Assembly (NCBI RefSeq): GCF_001792775.2
Contig: NZ_MLGE02000008.1
Location: 1 to 64,000 of the forward strand
Direction: 5' to 3'
Length of the DNA stretch: 64,000 bases
Origin: Staphylococcus pseudintermedius
Lineage (GTDB): Bacteria > Bacillota > Bacilli > Staphylococcales > Staphylococcaceae
Each line of letters starts with the position of its first letter. The stretch's first letter is position 1. Of this stretch, positions 28,417 through 39,066 are shown one piece after another. The position numbers were made by a program, and so were the translations under genes. The notes below the pieces were generated by a model. It was given only the letters and a program-made list of their open reading frames with translations, did not search any database and was not told the DNA's origin.

Positions 28417-29004
28417 TTATGCTTCAACTTTTTCAAATGTCCCCGGATTAAACTGAAGTTTCGCACGTTCTAATGGCCAATATCTCACAAATGCTTTGCC
28501 TACAATACGCTTGTGTGGCACGAGTCCTACTGTATACGAACGACTATCGATACTGTTCATGCGATTGTCACCAAGAACGAGATAATGTCCCTGAGGTATC
28601 ATTGTCCTTCCCTCTGAGCCCTCAATATCCGATACATCAAAGTTTTCGGTTAAAAATTCAGCTGCCTTTTCTTTTTTATTCACTTTTAAATAAGGTTCCT
28701 CTACCTTTTGACCATTAATATACAATTGATCATTTTCGTAAGCCACGCGATCACCAGGTAAACCTATAATGCGCTTGATAAAATCACGTTCCGCATCTTC
28801 ATGGAACACAATCACATCCCCGTGAGTTAGCGTGTTGAGCTTTTTTGACAGTTGATTCACAATGACACGGTCACCTGTTTCAAATGTAGGGTGCATAGAG
28901 GCCCCATTGACCGTGTAAGGCGTGAAAATCAACCATTTAACAAAACCGACAATCACTAGGGCGATTACAATTACTATGATGATATCTTTTGTTTCCTTTC
29001 GCAT
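28417..29004 (-). CDS. Type I signal peptidase
   Basis: Membrane serine protease that removes Sec and Tat signal peptides. 195 residues: one N-terminal helix (about 8-27), catalytic Ser36 in NGASMHPT, Lys77 in FIKRIIGLPGD, and the downstream box VLGDNRMNSIDSR. All catalytic residues are present, so it is an SpsB-like active enzyme and not an inactive SpsA. Here it is a lone gene, so the genome may carry another copy at the usual spsA-spsB locus; substrate range is unknown. Confidence 0.93.
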   Translation of the reverse strand: MRKETKDIIIVIVIALVIVGFVKWLIFTPYTVNGASMHPTFETGDRVIVNQLSKKLNTLTHGDVIVFHEDAERDFIKRIIGLPGDRVAYENDQLYINGQKVEEPYLKVNKKEKAAEFLTENFDVSDIEGSEGRTMIPQGHYLVLGDNRMNSIDSRSYTVGLVPHKRIVGKAFVRYWPLERAKLQFNPGTFEKVEA

Positions 29005-29112
29005 TCTATGCCCCTTTCATGCACTCAACTCTATTCCTATGTTATTTAATTTTTCATAACTCTACAACACGAGGCAGTCTACCGGCACGCTTACCGCAGA
29101 CTCCCTTCACTA

Positions 29113-29661
29113 TTAATATTGAATGGTCGCCGTAATTCTAAGCTCTTCACTTGTTTGATTGCGATACGTATGCGCTGTATTAGCATTAAAACTGATGGCT
29201 TGGCCCGCTTCAATTTCATAATGTGTGTCTCCAACAGTGAGCGTTAAAGTACCCTCGTTCACAATAATGTATTCTTTCGCGCCTTCTTGATGTGCATCTG
29301 ATTCAAGTATACTGTCCGCATCCATACGCATACAAAACATTTCAAACGCATGTGCCGCCTCATATGGAAAGTACGGAAAAACGACGACCGAGCGATTATC
29401 ATTATAAATCGGCTGTATGTCTGAGCGGTCTATTTTTTGAATCGCTTCATTTTCTTCACTAATTAATGAGGTCAACGGAATACGTAACCCATTTGCGATT
29501 TTCCACAACGTATTGATACTTGGATTCGCTACCCCTTTTTCAATTTGACTAATCATTGTTTTACTAATACCGGTCAACTGTGCGATTTTATCTAAACTGA
29601 GACGATGTGCTTGACGGTAATATTGTAAGTTTTCTGCAACGACTGTGTTAATATTTTCCAT
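29113..29661 (-). CDS. XRE-family regulator with C-terminal cupin
   Basis: 182 residues: N-terminal helix-turn-helix (about 8-62; LDKIAQLTGISKTMISQIE is the recognition segment) and a small-ligand cupin barrel (about 105-180; HQEGAKEYIIVNEGTLTL, EAGQAISFNANTAHTYRN). Such proteins repress a neighbouring transporter or catabolic gene and sense a small molecule in the cupin. It is divergent from the MFS exporter at 29770; the palindrome at 29714-29729 between them is a likely operator. Confidence 0.88.
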   Translation of the reverse strand: MENINTVVAENLQYYRQAHRLSLDKIAQLTGISKTMISQIEKGVANPSINTLWKIANGLRIPLTSLISEENEAIQKIDRSDIQPIYNDNRSVVVFPYFPYEAAHAFEMFCMRMDADSILESDAHQEGAKEYIIVNEGTLTLTVGDTHYEIEAGQAISFNANTAHTYRNQTSEELRITATIQY

Positions 29662-29713
29662 TTTTGAGCACCTTCTATTTACAATATAGTGAACATCATG
29701 TACGATATACTGT

Positions 29714-29729
29714 GTTCTTTATATAGAAC
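29714..29729. promoter_or_regulatory. Putative operator between XRE-cupin regulator and MFS gene
   Basis: GTTCTTTATATAGAAC, arms GTTCT/AGAAC around six bases, centred in the 108-base divergent promoter region. Assignment to the regulator is inference. Confidence 0.4.
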
Positions 29730-29769
29730 GTTTCGTCAATTATATCAAATATAGAGAGGAGTTGACACC

Positions 29770-30948
29770 TTGGAACAACAATCTAACCGTATTAACTGGT
29801 TACTTTTTATCGGTATTATGCTTATTGCCGCTAATTTAAGAGCACCTATTACTTCAGTAGGCGTGGTATTACCCGCGATTAAAGATACATTAAACTTATC
29901 CAACACAGCCGTCAGCTTTATTTCCATTATTCCTCTATTAGCTTTTGCGATTATTTCATCACTTGTCGCTAAAGTCAGTCACCGTTTCGGGATGGAGCGC
30001 TCACTCTTTGTCGCTTTATTATTGATTCTATTCGGTGTCATATTAAGAAGCATTACAGAGGTCAGTTTATTATATATTGGGACAATACTGATTGGTGTCG
30101 GGATTGCATTTGGGAATGTTCTTGCGCCCGGTATGATTAAATCCAAATTTCCGTATCGTATTGGCATTATGACAGGTTATTATACTGTTGTGATGAACAT
30201 CTTTGGGGCACTCTCATCTTATGGTGCCGCACCGCTACTTAAACATTATAATTATAATGTTGCATTAGGCAGTATTGGCATTGTCGCGTTCATTGCTGTA
30301 CTCTTATGGACGTTTCAATTACGTCATCATGCAGCACAAAAACAAGTCGACCTTTCAGAGGCTGTCAATGTATGGAAATCGCCACTCGCTTGGCAAATTA
30401 CGCTACTCATGGGTGGACAGTCTCTTATTTTCTATTCACTGATTAACTGGCTACCAGAATTTTTATTATCGTATGATATTCCGGTCTCACGTGCAGGCCT
30501 TTATTTATCGCTATTACAAATTGCGATTATTCCATTAACTTTTGTTACACCGATTTATGCCGCACGACTTAAAAATCAAGTCTTACCTATCGCATTCACT
30601 GGCGTTCTCTTTACTGTAGCGATTTTAATATTAATGTTTGCGCCGCGTATGGCACTTGTTTCGCTCATTATCATCGGAATCGCACTCGGCATCGCTTTCG
30701 GTCTCGTGAACACATTGTTTAGTTTACGTACGGAAAGCGGTTTGACAGCAGCAAAATTAGCGGGTATGTCTCAAGCAGTGGGCTATTTATTCGCATGTAT
30801 CGGACCCATGTTCTTTGGTATTTTACACGATTGGACTGGACAATGGATCGTGTCGCTATCAGTATTACTCGTGACAGGTCTTGCGATTATGACAATTGGA
30901 TCAAGATCAGGACGAAACACAACTATTGAAAAGACATTAGAACCTTAA
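29770..30948 (+). CDS. MFS transporter, CynX/NimT type
   Basis: 392 residues with about 12 membrane helices. The N-terminal NLRAPITSVGVVLPAI is the signature of the CynX/NimT (cyanate/nitroimidazole) subfamily, whose substrates in staphylococci are not known. A TTG start is chosen because GAGAGGAG precedes it by 8 bases. Divergent from the XRE-cupin regulator, which probably controls it. Followed by the terminator at 31023-31069. Confidence 0.88.
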   Translation: MEQQSNRINWLLFIGIMLIAANLRAPITSVGVVLPAIKDTLNLSNTAVSFISIIPLLAFAIISSLVAKVSHRFGMERSLFVALLLILFGVILRSITEVSLLYIGTILIGVGIAFGNVLAPGMIKSKFPYRIGIMTGYYTVVMNIFGALSSYGAAPLLKHYNYNVALGSIGIVAFIAVLLWTFQLRHHAAQKQVDLSEAVNVWKSPLAWQITLLMGGQSLIFYSLINWLPEFLLSYDIPVSRAGLYLSLLQIAIIPLTFVTPIYAARLKNQVLPIAFTGVLFTVAILILMFAPRMALVSLIIIGIALGIAFGLVNTLFSLRTESGLTAAKLAGMSQAVGYLFACIGPMFFGILHDWTGQWIVSLSVLLVTGLAIMTIGSRSGRNTTIEKTLEP

Positions 30949-31022
30949 CGCTTGATTTGACTTAGCATATTTTCAAGTTTCTCGAGTTGTTCTTACATTC
31001 TCATCACTTTTCATCCAATTTA

Positions 31023-31069
31023 AAAGACAGGCGTGGTTTGAATGATTTTTCAAACTGACGTCTGTCTTT
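31023..31069. terminator. Terminator between MFS gene and nixA
   Basis: AAAGACAGGCGTGGTTTG pairs imperfectly with CAAACTGACGTCTGTCTTT, with T-rich flanks. It lies between converging genes and may serve both. Confidence 0.75.
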
Positions 31070-31101
31070 CCGTTTGCTTAAAACGTTTTTTTATCATGAA
31101 A

Positions 31102-32112
31102 TTAACCCCATCTTTCTTCAAAGCGGCCGACTTTCCACACGACCATCGCAATAATCCATGAAAGTATGAGCACGACGACTAATGCATAGCCGAGCCAACC
31201 GAAATCTAGTTGGGTCACCCAGCCGAGAAAACCATTTTTCCAATGCCACTTTTCACCCAGTAATTGCATGATTTCTACGCCACCGATTAGTAGTGCGGCA
31301 ACGACTGAAATGGCTGTCATCGTAATGTTATAGAAGATTTTACGTGCAGGTTTGTCAAATGCCCAATGATACGCGTTTGTCATCAATACCCCATCCAATG
31401 TGTCTAACAAACTCATCCCCGCCGCAAACAATATAGGTAACGCGATAATCCCTAAAAACGGTACAGTATGTTGCGCTGCCCCCGCTGATAATGCGAGTAA
31501 TGACACTTCACTCGCCGTATCAAAACCAAGTCCAAATAAGAAACCTAATGGGAAAATGTGCCAACTTTTTTGAATAAACTGGAAGAGTGGTCGAACAAAA
31601 CGCATAACTAAGCCACGCGATTCGATGAGTTCATCCATTTGTGCGTCTGTAATATTTCTTTGACTTAATTGACGGAATAATTGAATCAGTTGCACTAAAA
31701 TGACTAAGTTTAAAATACCAATTAACAATAAAAAGACACCTGAAACAATAGTACCGATTAATCCACCTGTCGTTTGAAAGCTTTCCATATGACGTTGTGC
31801 CCAAGTCACCGCAATACCTAGAGCAGCGGCCATTAAGAAAACAACGGAGGAATGCCCTAATGAAAAGTAAAAACCTACACCCATTGGATTTTGTTTTTGT
31901 TGGAGTAATTTGCGCACGGTATTATCAATCGCCGCAATGTGGTCCGCATCAAACGCATGACGCAATCCGAGTGTATAAGCAATCACCCCCATGCTCATTA
32001 ATAACGGATATTGCGCGCCTCCAATCCACATTAATACAATACCGACAATATGTAATAAAATGACAATGCCGAGATAAGGATAGGCATGTTTGATATTTTT
32101 TGTGTTATTCAT
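31102..32112 (-). CDS. nixA: Nickel/cobalt transporter NixA (NiCoT family)
   Basis: High-affinity Ni(II) importer, 336 residues with about 8 helices. NiCoT signatures RHAFDADHIAAIDN in helix 2 and FLFGLGFDTASE further on are intact, as is the GHSSVVF motif. In S. aureus NixA feeds urease. No regulator or urease gene is adjacent here. A 700-base spacer with repeats lies upstream. Confidence 0.93.
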   Translation of the reverse strand: MNNTKNIKHAYPYLGIVILLHIVGIVLMWIGGAQYPLLMSMGVIAYTLGLRHAFDADHIAAIDNTVRKLLQQKQNPMGVGFYFSLGHSSVVFLMAAALGIAVTWAQRHMESFQTTGGLIGTIVSGVFLLLIGILNLVILVQLIQLFRQLSQRNITDAQMDELIESRGLVMRFVRPLFQFIQKSWHIFPLGFLFGLGFDTASEVSLLALSAGAAQHTVPFLGIIALPILFAAGMSLLDTLDGVLMTNAYHWAFDKPARKIFYNITMTAISVVAALLIGGVEIMQLLGEKWHWKNGFLGWVTQLDFGWLGYALVVVLILSWIIAMVVWKVGRFEERWG

Positions 32113-32280
32113 TTCATTTTCACCTATTTCTATTTTGAGATAATAAAATCATACAACTTTTTCCCATAATTTCAAATTTTTAGCTGTAATACATCTATAG
32201 AAAACATTTAGAGAATAATGATATTTTTTATATAACACAAAACTTGTATACCTACCAAACAAGCAAAAATAAAATGAATA

Positions 32281-32310
32281 GAGGCTGGGACATGATGTTT
32301 TCCCAGTCTC
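32281..32310. terminator. Hairpin at the outer edge of the foldback element
   Basis: GAGGCTGGGA and TCCCAGTCTC form a 10-bp stem with a 10-base loop. Read on the minus strand it is followed by T-rich sequence, so it may end transcripts coming from thiC. It also pairs with the opposite edge of the element at 32801-32811. Confidence 0.5.
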
Positions 32311-32441
32311 TGCTTCTATTTATGGATTGATATCCATTAATGGTGATTAAACCGTTGAAAAATAAGGGTGTATGTAAAAAATGATGCGATCGTTTTCTTG
32401 ATTTCATCAACTTGCAAGCAGTTGCGCAGTATTTGAAATAT

Positions 32442-32732
32442 GATTGCCCAGAAGGCTGAGACTCCTGAGGGGAAGCGTGCATACTGCTAGCAGTCACTTC
32501 TTTACTTTAAAAGTGGCTACAGTTTAACGCAGTAGCTGTCTGACTTCTCAATGCGCATGCTTTTGAGAAGTCGAGTCAACCTTGCGGGGGCAGTACGACG
32601 AAAGCTTTGTTACACATGAGGTTTCTGTACTGCTCCCAAAATCCAATTCGGCTTCAAACAAGTGTTGACTTCAATCAAGCCGAATTGAGTTGGAGGGCCA
32701 GCCCCTAGGAAAGGGAAGCCATGATGGCAATC
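32442..32732 (+). repeat. Structured intergenic repeat, copy C (expanded)
   Basis: Shares with copies A and B the GATTG...CAATC ends, the core GAGACTCCTGAGGG, and a second core CCCCTAGGAAAGGGAAGCC. Between them are four tandem hairpins: AGTCACTT/AAGTGGCT; ACTTCTCAA/TTGAGAAGT (32543-32571 region); GGGCAGTAC/GTACTGCTC; AATTCGGCTT/AAGCCGAATT (32644-32687 region). Similar CCTAGGAAAGCGAAGCC sequences occur in many staphylococcal intergenic regions as I recall; the function is unknown. Confidence 0.6.
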
Positions 32733-32824
32733 AAAAACCGAAAATCGTAGGGAGGGTAAGTTTAACAAAATATTGCATCAATCGCATCAAAAATTTTTAT
32801 ATCCCACCCTCTTCCTTATTTCGA

Positions 32825-34594
<1,770 letters not shown>

Positions 34595-34619
34595 TTAACA
34601 ACACTGAAAATAATAGGCA

Positions 34620-34655
34620 AAATAAAAACGCACTCAGAATAATTCTAAAGTGCGT
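34620..34655 (-). terminator. Expression-platform terminator of the TPP riboswitch
   Basis: On the minus strand ACGCACT / AGTGCGT closes a hairpin followed by TTTTTATTTT. It lies between the riboswitch aptamer and thiC, so high TPP would stop transcription here. Confidence 0.8.
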
Positions 34656-34772
34656 ACGAAAACGAACGAATCTATTAAAATGCGTCAAAAGTGAGCCCAA
34701 ATCATGTATGTTGCATCACAACACGATTTCGCCTGACAAATGCGCACCAGTCAGTCATGAAGGTTTCGTTTG

Positions 34773-34858
34773 CTTCCCTACGCTAGTATGATCTAGATCA
34801 GGTTCAAAGGGTTGAGGCGTTCACCTCTTTCAGCGCATTAATGGCACCCCTAGCAAGT
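34773..34858 (-). promoter_or_regulatory. TPP riboswitch (THI box)
   Basis: Minus-strand sequence contains the conserved TPP aptamer parts in order: GGGGTGCC, GCTGAAAGAGG, then ACCCTTTGAACCTGATCTAG and TAGCGTAGGGAAG. It lies about 210 bases ahead of thiC and is followed by a terminator, giving transcriptional control by thiamine pyrophosphate. Confidence 0.95.
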
Positions 34859-35161
34859 TCAATTTTTAGTTTTACAACAGTATCGTATCACTAAAAATGT
34901 AAAATGACAATTACTATCATAAAATTGATTGAATTATTTTATTTTTGTCATTTGATTATCAAATTAAGTAGAATATAGTTTTCTATATATTGCTTTTATA
35001 TACTTCTTCAATATAAACAAAAAGTTGATCAATGTGTTATCTAAATAACCACCAAACGATACCTTGCATATAAGAAATATACACATCCATCAAATTTGAC
35101 GTAAAATATTCTGACATCCATAAAAATTCGGCTATTTGTTTCTTGGCTGTATTTAACGCAT
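34859..35161. other. Intergenic region upstream of the TPP riboswitch
   Basis: AT-rich stretch that must hold the thiC promoter; no clear -35/-10 pair is visible. It ends where repeat copy B starts. Confidence 0.4.
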
Positions 35162-35301
35162 GATTGGCATCTGGGTGAGACTCCCGAGGGATCAGATGGC
35201 CCGGAAAATCCACCAACGCTTCGTCTCATGTAACTGTATAAACAAAGCGTTGGTTAGTTGAAGGGTCAGCCCCTGGGAACGCGAACCTTTGATGACAATC
35301 G
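35162..35301 (+). repeat. Structured intergenic repeat, copy B
   Basis: Opens GATTGGCATC and closes GATGACAATC, which pair. Core GAGACTCCCGAGGG at 35177-35190, internal stem CCAACGCTT / AAGCGTTGG, and second core CCCCTGGGAACGCGAA. Compared with copy A the stem has changed C-G to T-A and A-T to G-T while pairing is kept. It sits just before the end of cls, on the opposite strand to that gene. Confidence 0.6.
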
Positions 35302-35329
35302 TAATATCAAGTTCAAATACAGAAAAAGT

Positions 35330-36820
35330 TTATAAAATCGGGGACAGTAGTTTTGCGATAGACTGCTTGAATTTCACCCAATTTGAGCGGGCCGCATAAC
35401 GTTCTGGTGTCAATTTTTTCGACACTTTCAAATCTTCTTTAAACGCTGCTATTAATGTTTGCGCAATCTCTTCGTTATACATAATCGCATTGACTTCAAA
35501 GTTCAGTTTAAAGCTTCGTTCGTCCATATTCGCTGAACCGACCGATGCGACTTCACCATCAATGACCATCATTTTAGAGTGAATAAAGCCGTTTTCATAC
35601 GTGTACACATTGACGCCATCCTTCATCAGTTGCGCGACTGTCGTTAACGTCGCCCAGTGCACAAACGGTTGATCTGGCTTATTAGGGACGATCAGATGAA
35701 TGTCAACGCCTGCTTTGGCGGCAATACGTAAGGCATTCACATAACCAATGTCTGGCACAAAATAAGGTGAATGCATGTAAATGGTGGACTTCGCATTCAT
35801 AATCATTTTCAAATATGCAAATTCAAGTTGCGGCCACTCTCTGTCTGGTCCGCTTAAACCAAGTTGCAATGCGACGTTTCCATCTTTACGTGCATTTTTA
35901 GGGAAGTATCGAGATATGTATTTCAATTGTTCGTCTTCATCTACTTGTGAGTTCCAATCATGAATAAAACTCAATTGTAATGCGTCTACCCCGTCCCCTT
36001 GAATGCGCAAATGTGTATCACGCCAGTAACCCATTTTCTTGTCTAAACCGAGGTATTCATCTCCAATATTAAAACCACCGACATACCCAATATCGCCATC
36101 AATGACAACATTTTTACGGTGGTTCCGATTGTTCACACGGAAATTGATAAATGGAATGATTTTTGCATGGAAAAAGGCTTCCACTTCAACACCCGCATCA
36201 ACCAAACCTTTTAATTTTGACTTTCTCAGTTGTTTAGAACCGACCGCATCATACAACAACTTCACTTCGAGGCCTTCCCGAGCTTTGTCTTTCAATATTT
36301 GAAGTATCTCAGTACCTAACCCATCCATATTTAAAATATAAAACTCCATATGAATGTATTGTTGCGCATCTTTCAAGTCTTGTTTCATTCGATTAAATAA
36401 TTCATGGCCATCTGTAAAAATGGAGACATGATTGTTTTCACTTAAAAAGCTTGCTTCTCGTGTTAACATCATTTCAACCAAATCAGATTGCTTCTCTACT
36501 ACAGGATTATCTGTACTAAATTGTTTATTTTTAAAGTTTTCTTTTTGGTCTTTAACACGTGTCCTTGCATCTTCTACCTCTTTACTTTCATCATAACGTG
36601 TTTGTTTCAATTTGACCGCCCGACCAAAGAAGAGATACAACAAGAAGCCAAATGTCGGCATAATAAAAAGTAACAGTAACCATGCCCATGTCGATGTCGC
36701 ATCCCGACGATCTCTTTCCATAAAAATAATGACGAACGCGAGCACAATATTCATAAGAAAAACGACGCCTAAAAAGATGCGATAAATCGTATTCACAGCA
36801 GGATCAAATATGAGTTGCAT
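35330..36820 (-). CDS. cls: Cardiolipin synthase
   Basis: Condenses two phosphatidylglycerols to cardiolipin and glycerol at the membrane. 496 residues from ATG 36820 (MQLIFDPAVNTIYRIF), chosen for AAAGGAGG 8 bases upstream. Two N-terminal membrane helices precede two phospholipase D domains with complete HKD motifs (NHRKNVVIDGDIGYVGG and IHSKMMVIDGEVASVG). Very similar to S. aureus Cls2 throughout, including the C-terminal LLSPIL. Monocistronic. Confidence 0.95.
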   Translation of the reverse strand: MQLIFDPAVNTIYRIFLGVVFLMNIVLAFVIIFMERDRRDATSTWAWLLLLFIMPTFGFLLYLFFGRAVKLKQTRYDESKEVEDARTRVKDQKENFKNKQFSTDNPVVEKQSDLVEMMLTREASFLSENNHVSIFTDGHELFNRMKQDLKDAQQYIHMEFYILNMDGLGTEILQILKDKAREGLEVKLLYDAVGSKQLRKSKLKGLVDAGVEVEAFFHAKIIPFINFRVNNRNHRKNVVIDGDIGYVGGFNIGDEYLGLDKKMGYWRDTHLRIQGDGVDALQLSFIHDWNSQVDEDEQLKYISRYFPKNARKDGNVALQLGLSGPDREWPQLEFAYLKMIMNAKSTIYMHSPYFVPDIGYVNALRIAAKAGVDIHLIVPNKPDQPFVHWATLTTVAQLMKDGVNVYTYENGFIHSKMMVIDGEVASVGSANMDERSFKLNFEVNAIMYNEEIAQTLIAAFKEDLKVSKKLTPERYAARSNWVKFKQSIAKLLSPIL

Positions 36821-36965
36821 CGCGAAAACCTCCTTTACACTGATTTCAATCATATATTTTATCAATCACATTCATCAATATATCACTTTTGAATTTATCT
36901 TCATATTCTTTCACGTTATTGTTATTTTAGTATACACTGAAGTAAATCAATAAGGAGGTTTTACA

Positions 36966-37808
36966 ATGAATTATATCAAATATATTTCTTCGCATGACGG
37001 CACGCAGCTTTATACGAAAATCAATACCGCTGACGAATTATTCTCTTTTGGAGATGAAACAATTAATGTGATTATTGTACATGGTTTAGCTGAACATCTT
37101 GATCGTTACGATGAATTAACTGATTATTTGGTCAATTATGATTACAATGTCATTCGTTACGACCAACGCGGTCATGGGCGTTCTGAAGGACCAAGAGCTT
37201 ATTATGACAATCAAGACCAAATCATTGAAGATTTAACAGCCGTAGTAGACTATGTGAAAGCTCATTTTGAAGGTAAAGTGTTCTTAATCGGTCATAGTAT
37301 GGGCGGTTTCGCTGTCTCTATGTTTGGTACACGTTTCCCGGGTCGTGTCGATGGCATTATTACTTCTGGTGCAGTGACACGCGACAATAACCAATTATTT
37401 GAAGAAGCATACGGTGAACGTCAAATTCCAGCCGGTACTTATTTTCCAAATGACATGAGCGACGGTCTATGTTCAGATCCACGTGTCGTTGAAAATTATC
37501 AACGTGACGACCTCGTATTAAAAGAAGTGTCGATGGGCTTAACTTATGCGATTATCGATGGTGTCATTGAATTAAAATCTAGACCCAATGACTTTGTAGA
37601 CGATGTACTCATTATGCACGGCACAGCAGATGGCCTCGTCAACCCCCAAGATGCTTTACAATTTTATAGTGAAATCGCGTCAGAACATAAATCATTACGC
37701 CTATACGACGATTTAGAACATGAGCTTTTCAATGAATCACATTACAATAACGTTATTTTTGAAGATGTCGCAAGCTGGATTACAGAAATGGTCGCACGTA
37801 AAAATTAA
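36966..37808 (+). CDS. Alpha/beta hydrolase, monoacylglycerol lipase-like
   Basis: 280-residue serine hydrolase of the lysophospholipase/monoglyceride lipase group. Oxyanion segment HGLAEHLDRYD, RYDQRGHGRSEG, nucleophile Ser111 in IGHSMGGF, an acid in GTADGLVNP and the His in YDDLEHELFNE. No signal peptide, so probably cytoplasmic or membrane-peripheral. AAGGAGG precedes the ATG. It is divergent from cls, so a membrane-lipid role is plausible but unproven. Confidence 0.88.
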   Translation: MNYIKYISSHDGTQLYTKINTADELFSFGDETINVIIVHGLAEHLDRYDELTDYLVNYDYNVIRYDQRGHGRSEGPRAYYDNQDQIIEDLTAVVDYVKAHFEGKVFLIGHSMGGFAVSMFGTRFPGRVDGIITSGAVTRDNNQLFEEAYGERQIPAGTYFPNDMSDGLCSDPRVVENYQRDDLVLKEVSMGLTYAIIDGVIELKSRPNDFVDDVLIMHGTADGLVNPQDALQFYSEIASEHKSLRLYDDLEHELFNESHYNNVIFEDVASWITEMVARKN

Positions 37809-38003
37809 CTTTAAAGGTTATATCACTTGAAGATGGTTGACGGAGTAGCATCGAATACATCATGCCATTCTACGCAATCATCTTTTTTCTTCTTAAATTT
37901 TCGACATCTCAATTACTATATAGACTTGCGGATGTATACGAGACACTGTACATTTTAGACAGAGCGTGTGAGACGACTCAATTTTAATTTGAAGGAGAAC
38001 AAC

Positions 38004-38951
38004 ATGAAACCAGTTTATTTCAATCATGATGGTGGTGTAGATGATTTAATTTCGTTATTTTTACTTTTACATATGGATGATGTGCAACTTATCGGTGTGA
38101 GCGCTATTGGGGCAGACAGTTATGTTGAGCCTGCTGAAAGTGCTTCACGAAAAATCATTAACCGCTTCTCAAAATATCCGCTAGATGTGGCAGCGTCGGA
38201 AGAGCGAGGTAAAAATCCGTTTCCGAAAGATTGGCGTATGCATGCCTTTTTCATGGATGCACTACCAATTTTAAATGAACGTGTGCCGGTACAATCTCGT
38301 TTGAGAGACATTCATGCTTATGAAGATATCATTGAGCGTATCGAAAATGCCCATCAACCTGTAACTTTATTATTTACAGGACCTTTAACGGACTTAGCGA
38401 AAGCGTTAGAAGTTGCGCCACACATTACGCAAAAAATCGAACGCCTCGTGTGGATGGGCGGTACATTTTTAGAACGTGGTAATGTCGAAGAACCTGAACA
38501 TGATGGTACAGCGGAGTGGAATGCATTTTGGGATCCTGAAGCTGTGGAAACTGTGTTCAACAGTGACATCGCGATTGATATGGTCGCATTGGAAAGTACG
38601 AATCAAGTCCCATTAACATTAGATGTCCGTCAAATGTGGGCAGATGAACGTCATTATCCAGGCGTGGACTTTTTAGGTGTGAGTTACGCTGCAGTTCCAC
38701 CACTGACACATTTCCAAACGAACTCCACTTACTTTTTATGGGATGTATTGACGACAGCTTATATCGGTAAACCTGAACTCGTTAAAAAGGAAAAAGTGAA
38801 GGCGTCTGTTGATACGAAAGGACCGAGTCAAGGCCGCACATACCTTGATGAAGTACATGGTCGTGAAATTCAAGTGATTAATCATGTCGAACGTGATGAC
38901 TTTTTCCGATACATTACGGATTTAGCGAAAAAAGTCGGCACGGATTTATAA
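38004..38951 (+). CDS. Nucleoside hydrolase
   Basis: Inosine/uridine-preferring nucleoside hydrolase family: cleaves ribonucleosides to base and ribose with a bound calcium. I start it at 38004 (MKPVYFNHDGGVDD), with GAAGGAG upstream. 315 residues. The usual N-terminal DxDxGxDD calcium motif is varied to HDGGVDD, which is common among staphylococcal members. LLFTGPLTDLAKAL and LVWMGG blocks follow, and the asparagine and aspartate in EWNAFWDPEA fit the substrate site. Ends at the long bidirectional terminator. Confidence 0.88.
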   Translation: MKPVYFNHDGGVDDLISLFLLLHMDDVQLIGVSAIGADSYVEPAESASRKIINRFSKYPLDVAASEERGKNPFPKDWRMHAFFMDALPILNERVPVQSRLRDIHAYEDIIERIENAHQPVTLLFTGPLTDLAKALEVAPHITQKIERLVWMGGTFLERGNVEEPEHDGTAEWNAFWDPEAVETVFNSDIAIDMVALESTNQVPLTLDVRQMWADERHYPGVDFLGVSYAAVPPLTHFQTNSTYFLWDVLTTAYIGKPELVKKEKVKASVDTKGPSQGRTYLDEVHGREIQVINHVERDDFFRYITDLAKKVGTDL

Positions 38952-38963
38952 GTCACTTTTAAT

Positions 38964-39066
38964 AAAAAGAGGCTATGGATTTCTGATATGCTCCCTCCAA
39001 AGTTTTCATTTTTTCAATGTCCACTTCGGAGGGAGCATATCAGAATGTCCCCGCCTCTTCTTTTTT
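38964..39066. terminator. Very long bidirectional terminator hairpin
   Basis: TTCTGATATGCTCCCTCCAAAG (38981-39002) pairs with the run at 39024-39045 over about 20 bp with one mismatch. An outer GAGGC/GCCTC pair and A- and T-runs flank it. It separates the converging nucleoside hydrolase and lacZ genes and is longer than a terminator needs. Confidence 0.8.

Larger units (their letters stand above)
32281..32811. repeat. Long foldback element around repeat copy C
   Basis: Three nested inverted pairs: AGAGGCTGGGA-like (32280-32290) with TCCCACCCTCT (32802-32812); TGATGCGAT (32382-32390) with ATCGCATCA (32781-32789), perfect; and GATTGCC (32442-32448) with GGCAATC (32726-32732), perfect. The nesting predicts a long-range fold of about 530 bases. 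No ORF inside is credible. Confidence 0.55.

Noticed and set aside
38004-38951. Nucleoside hydrolase inactive because DxDxGxDD is altered
   Set aside because: The HDGGVDD variant keeps the calcium-binding DD pair and recurs in staphylococcal homologues as I recall, so inactivity is not supported.
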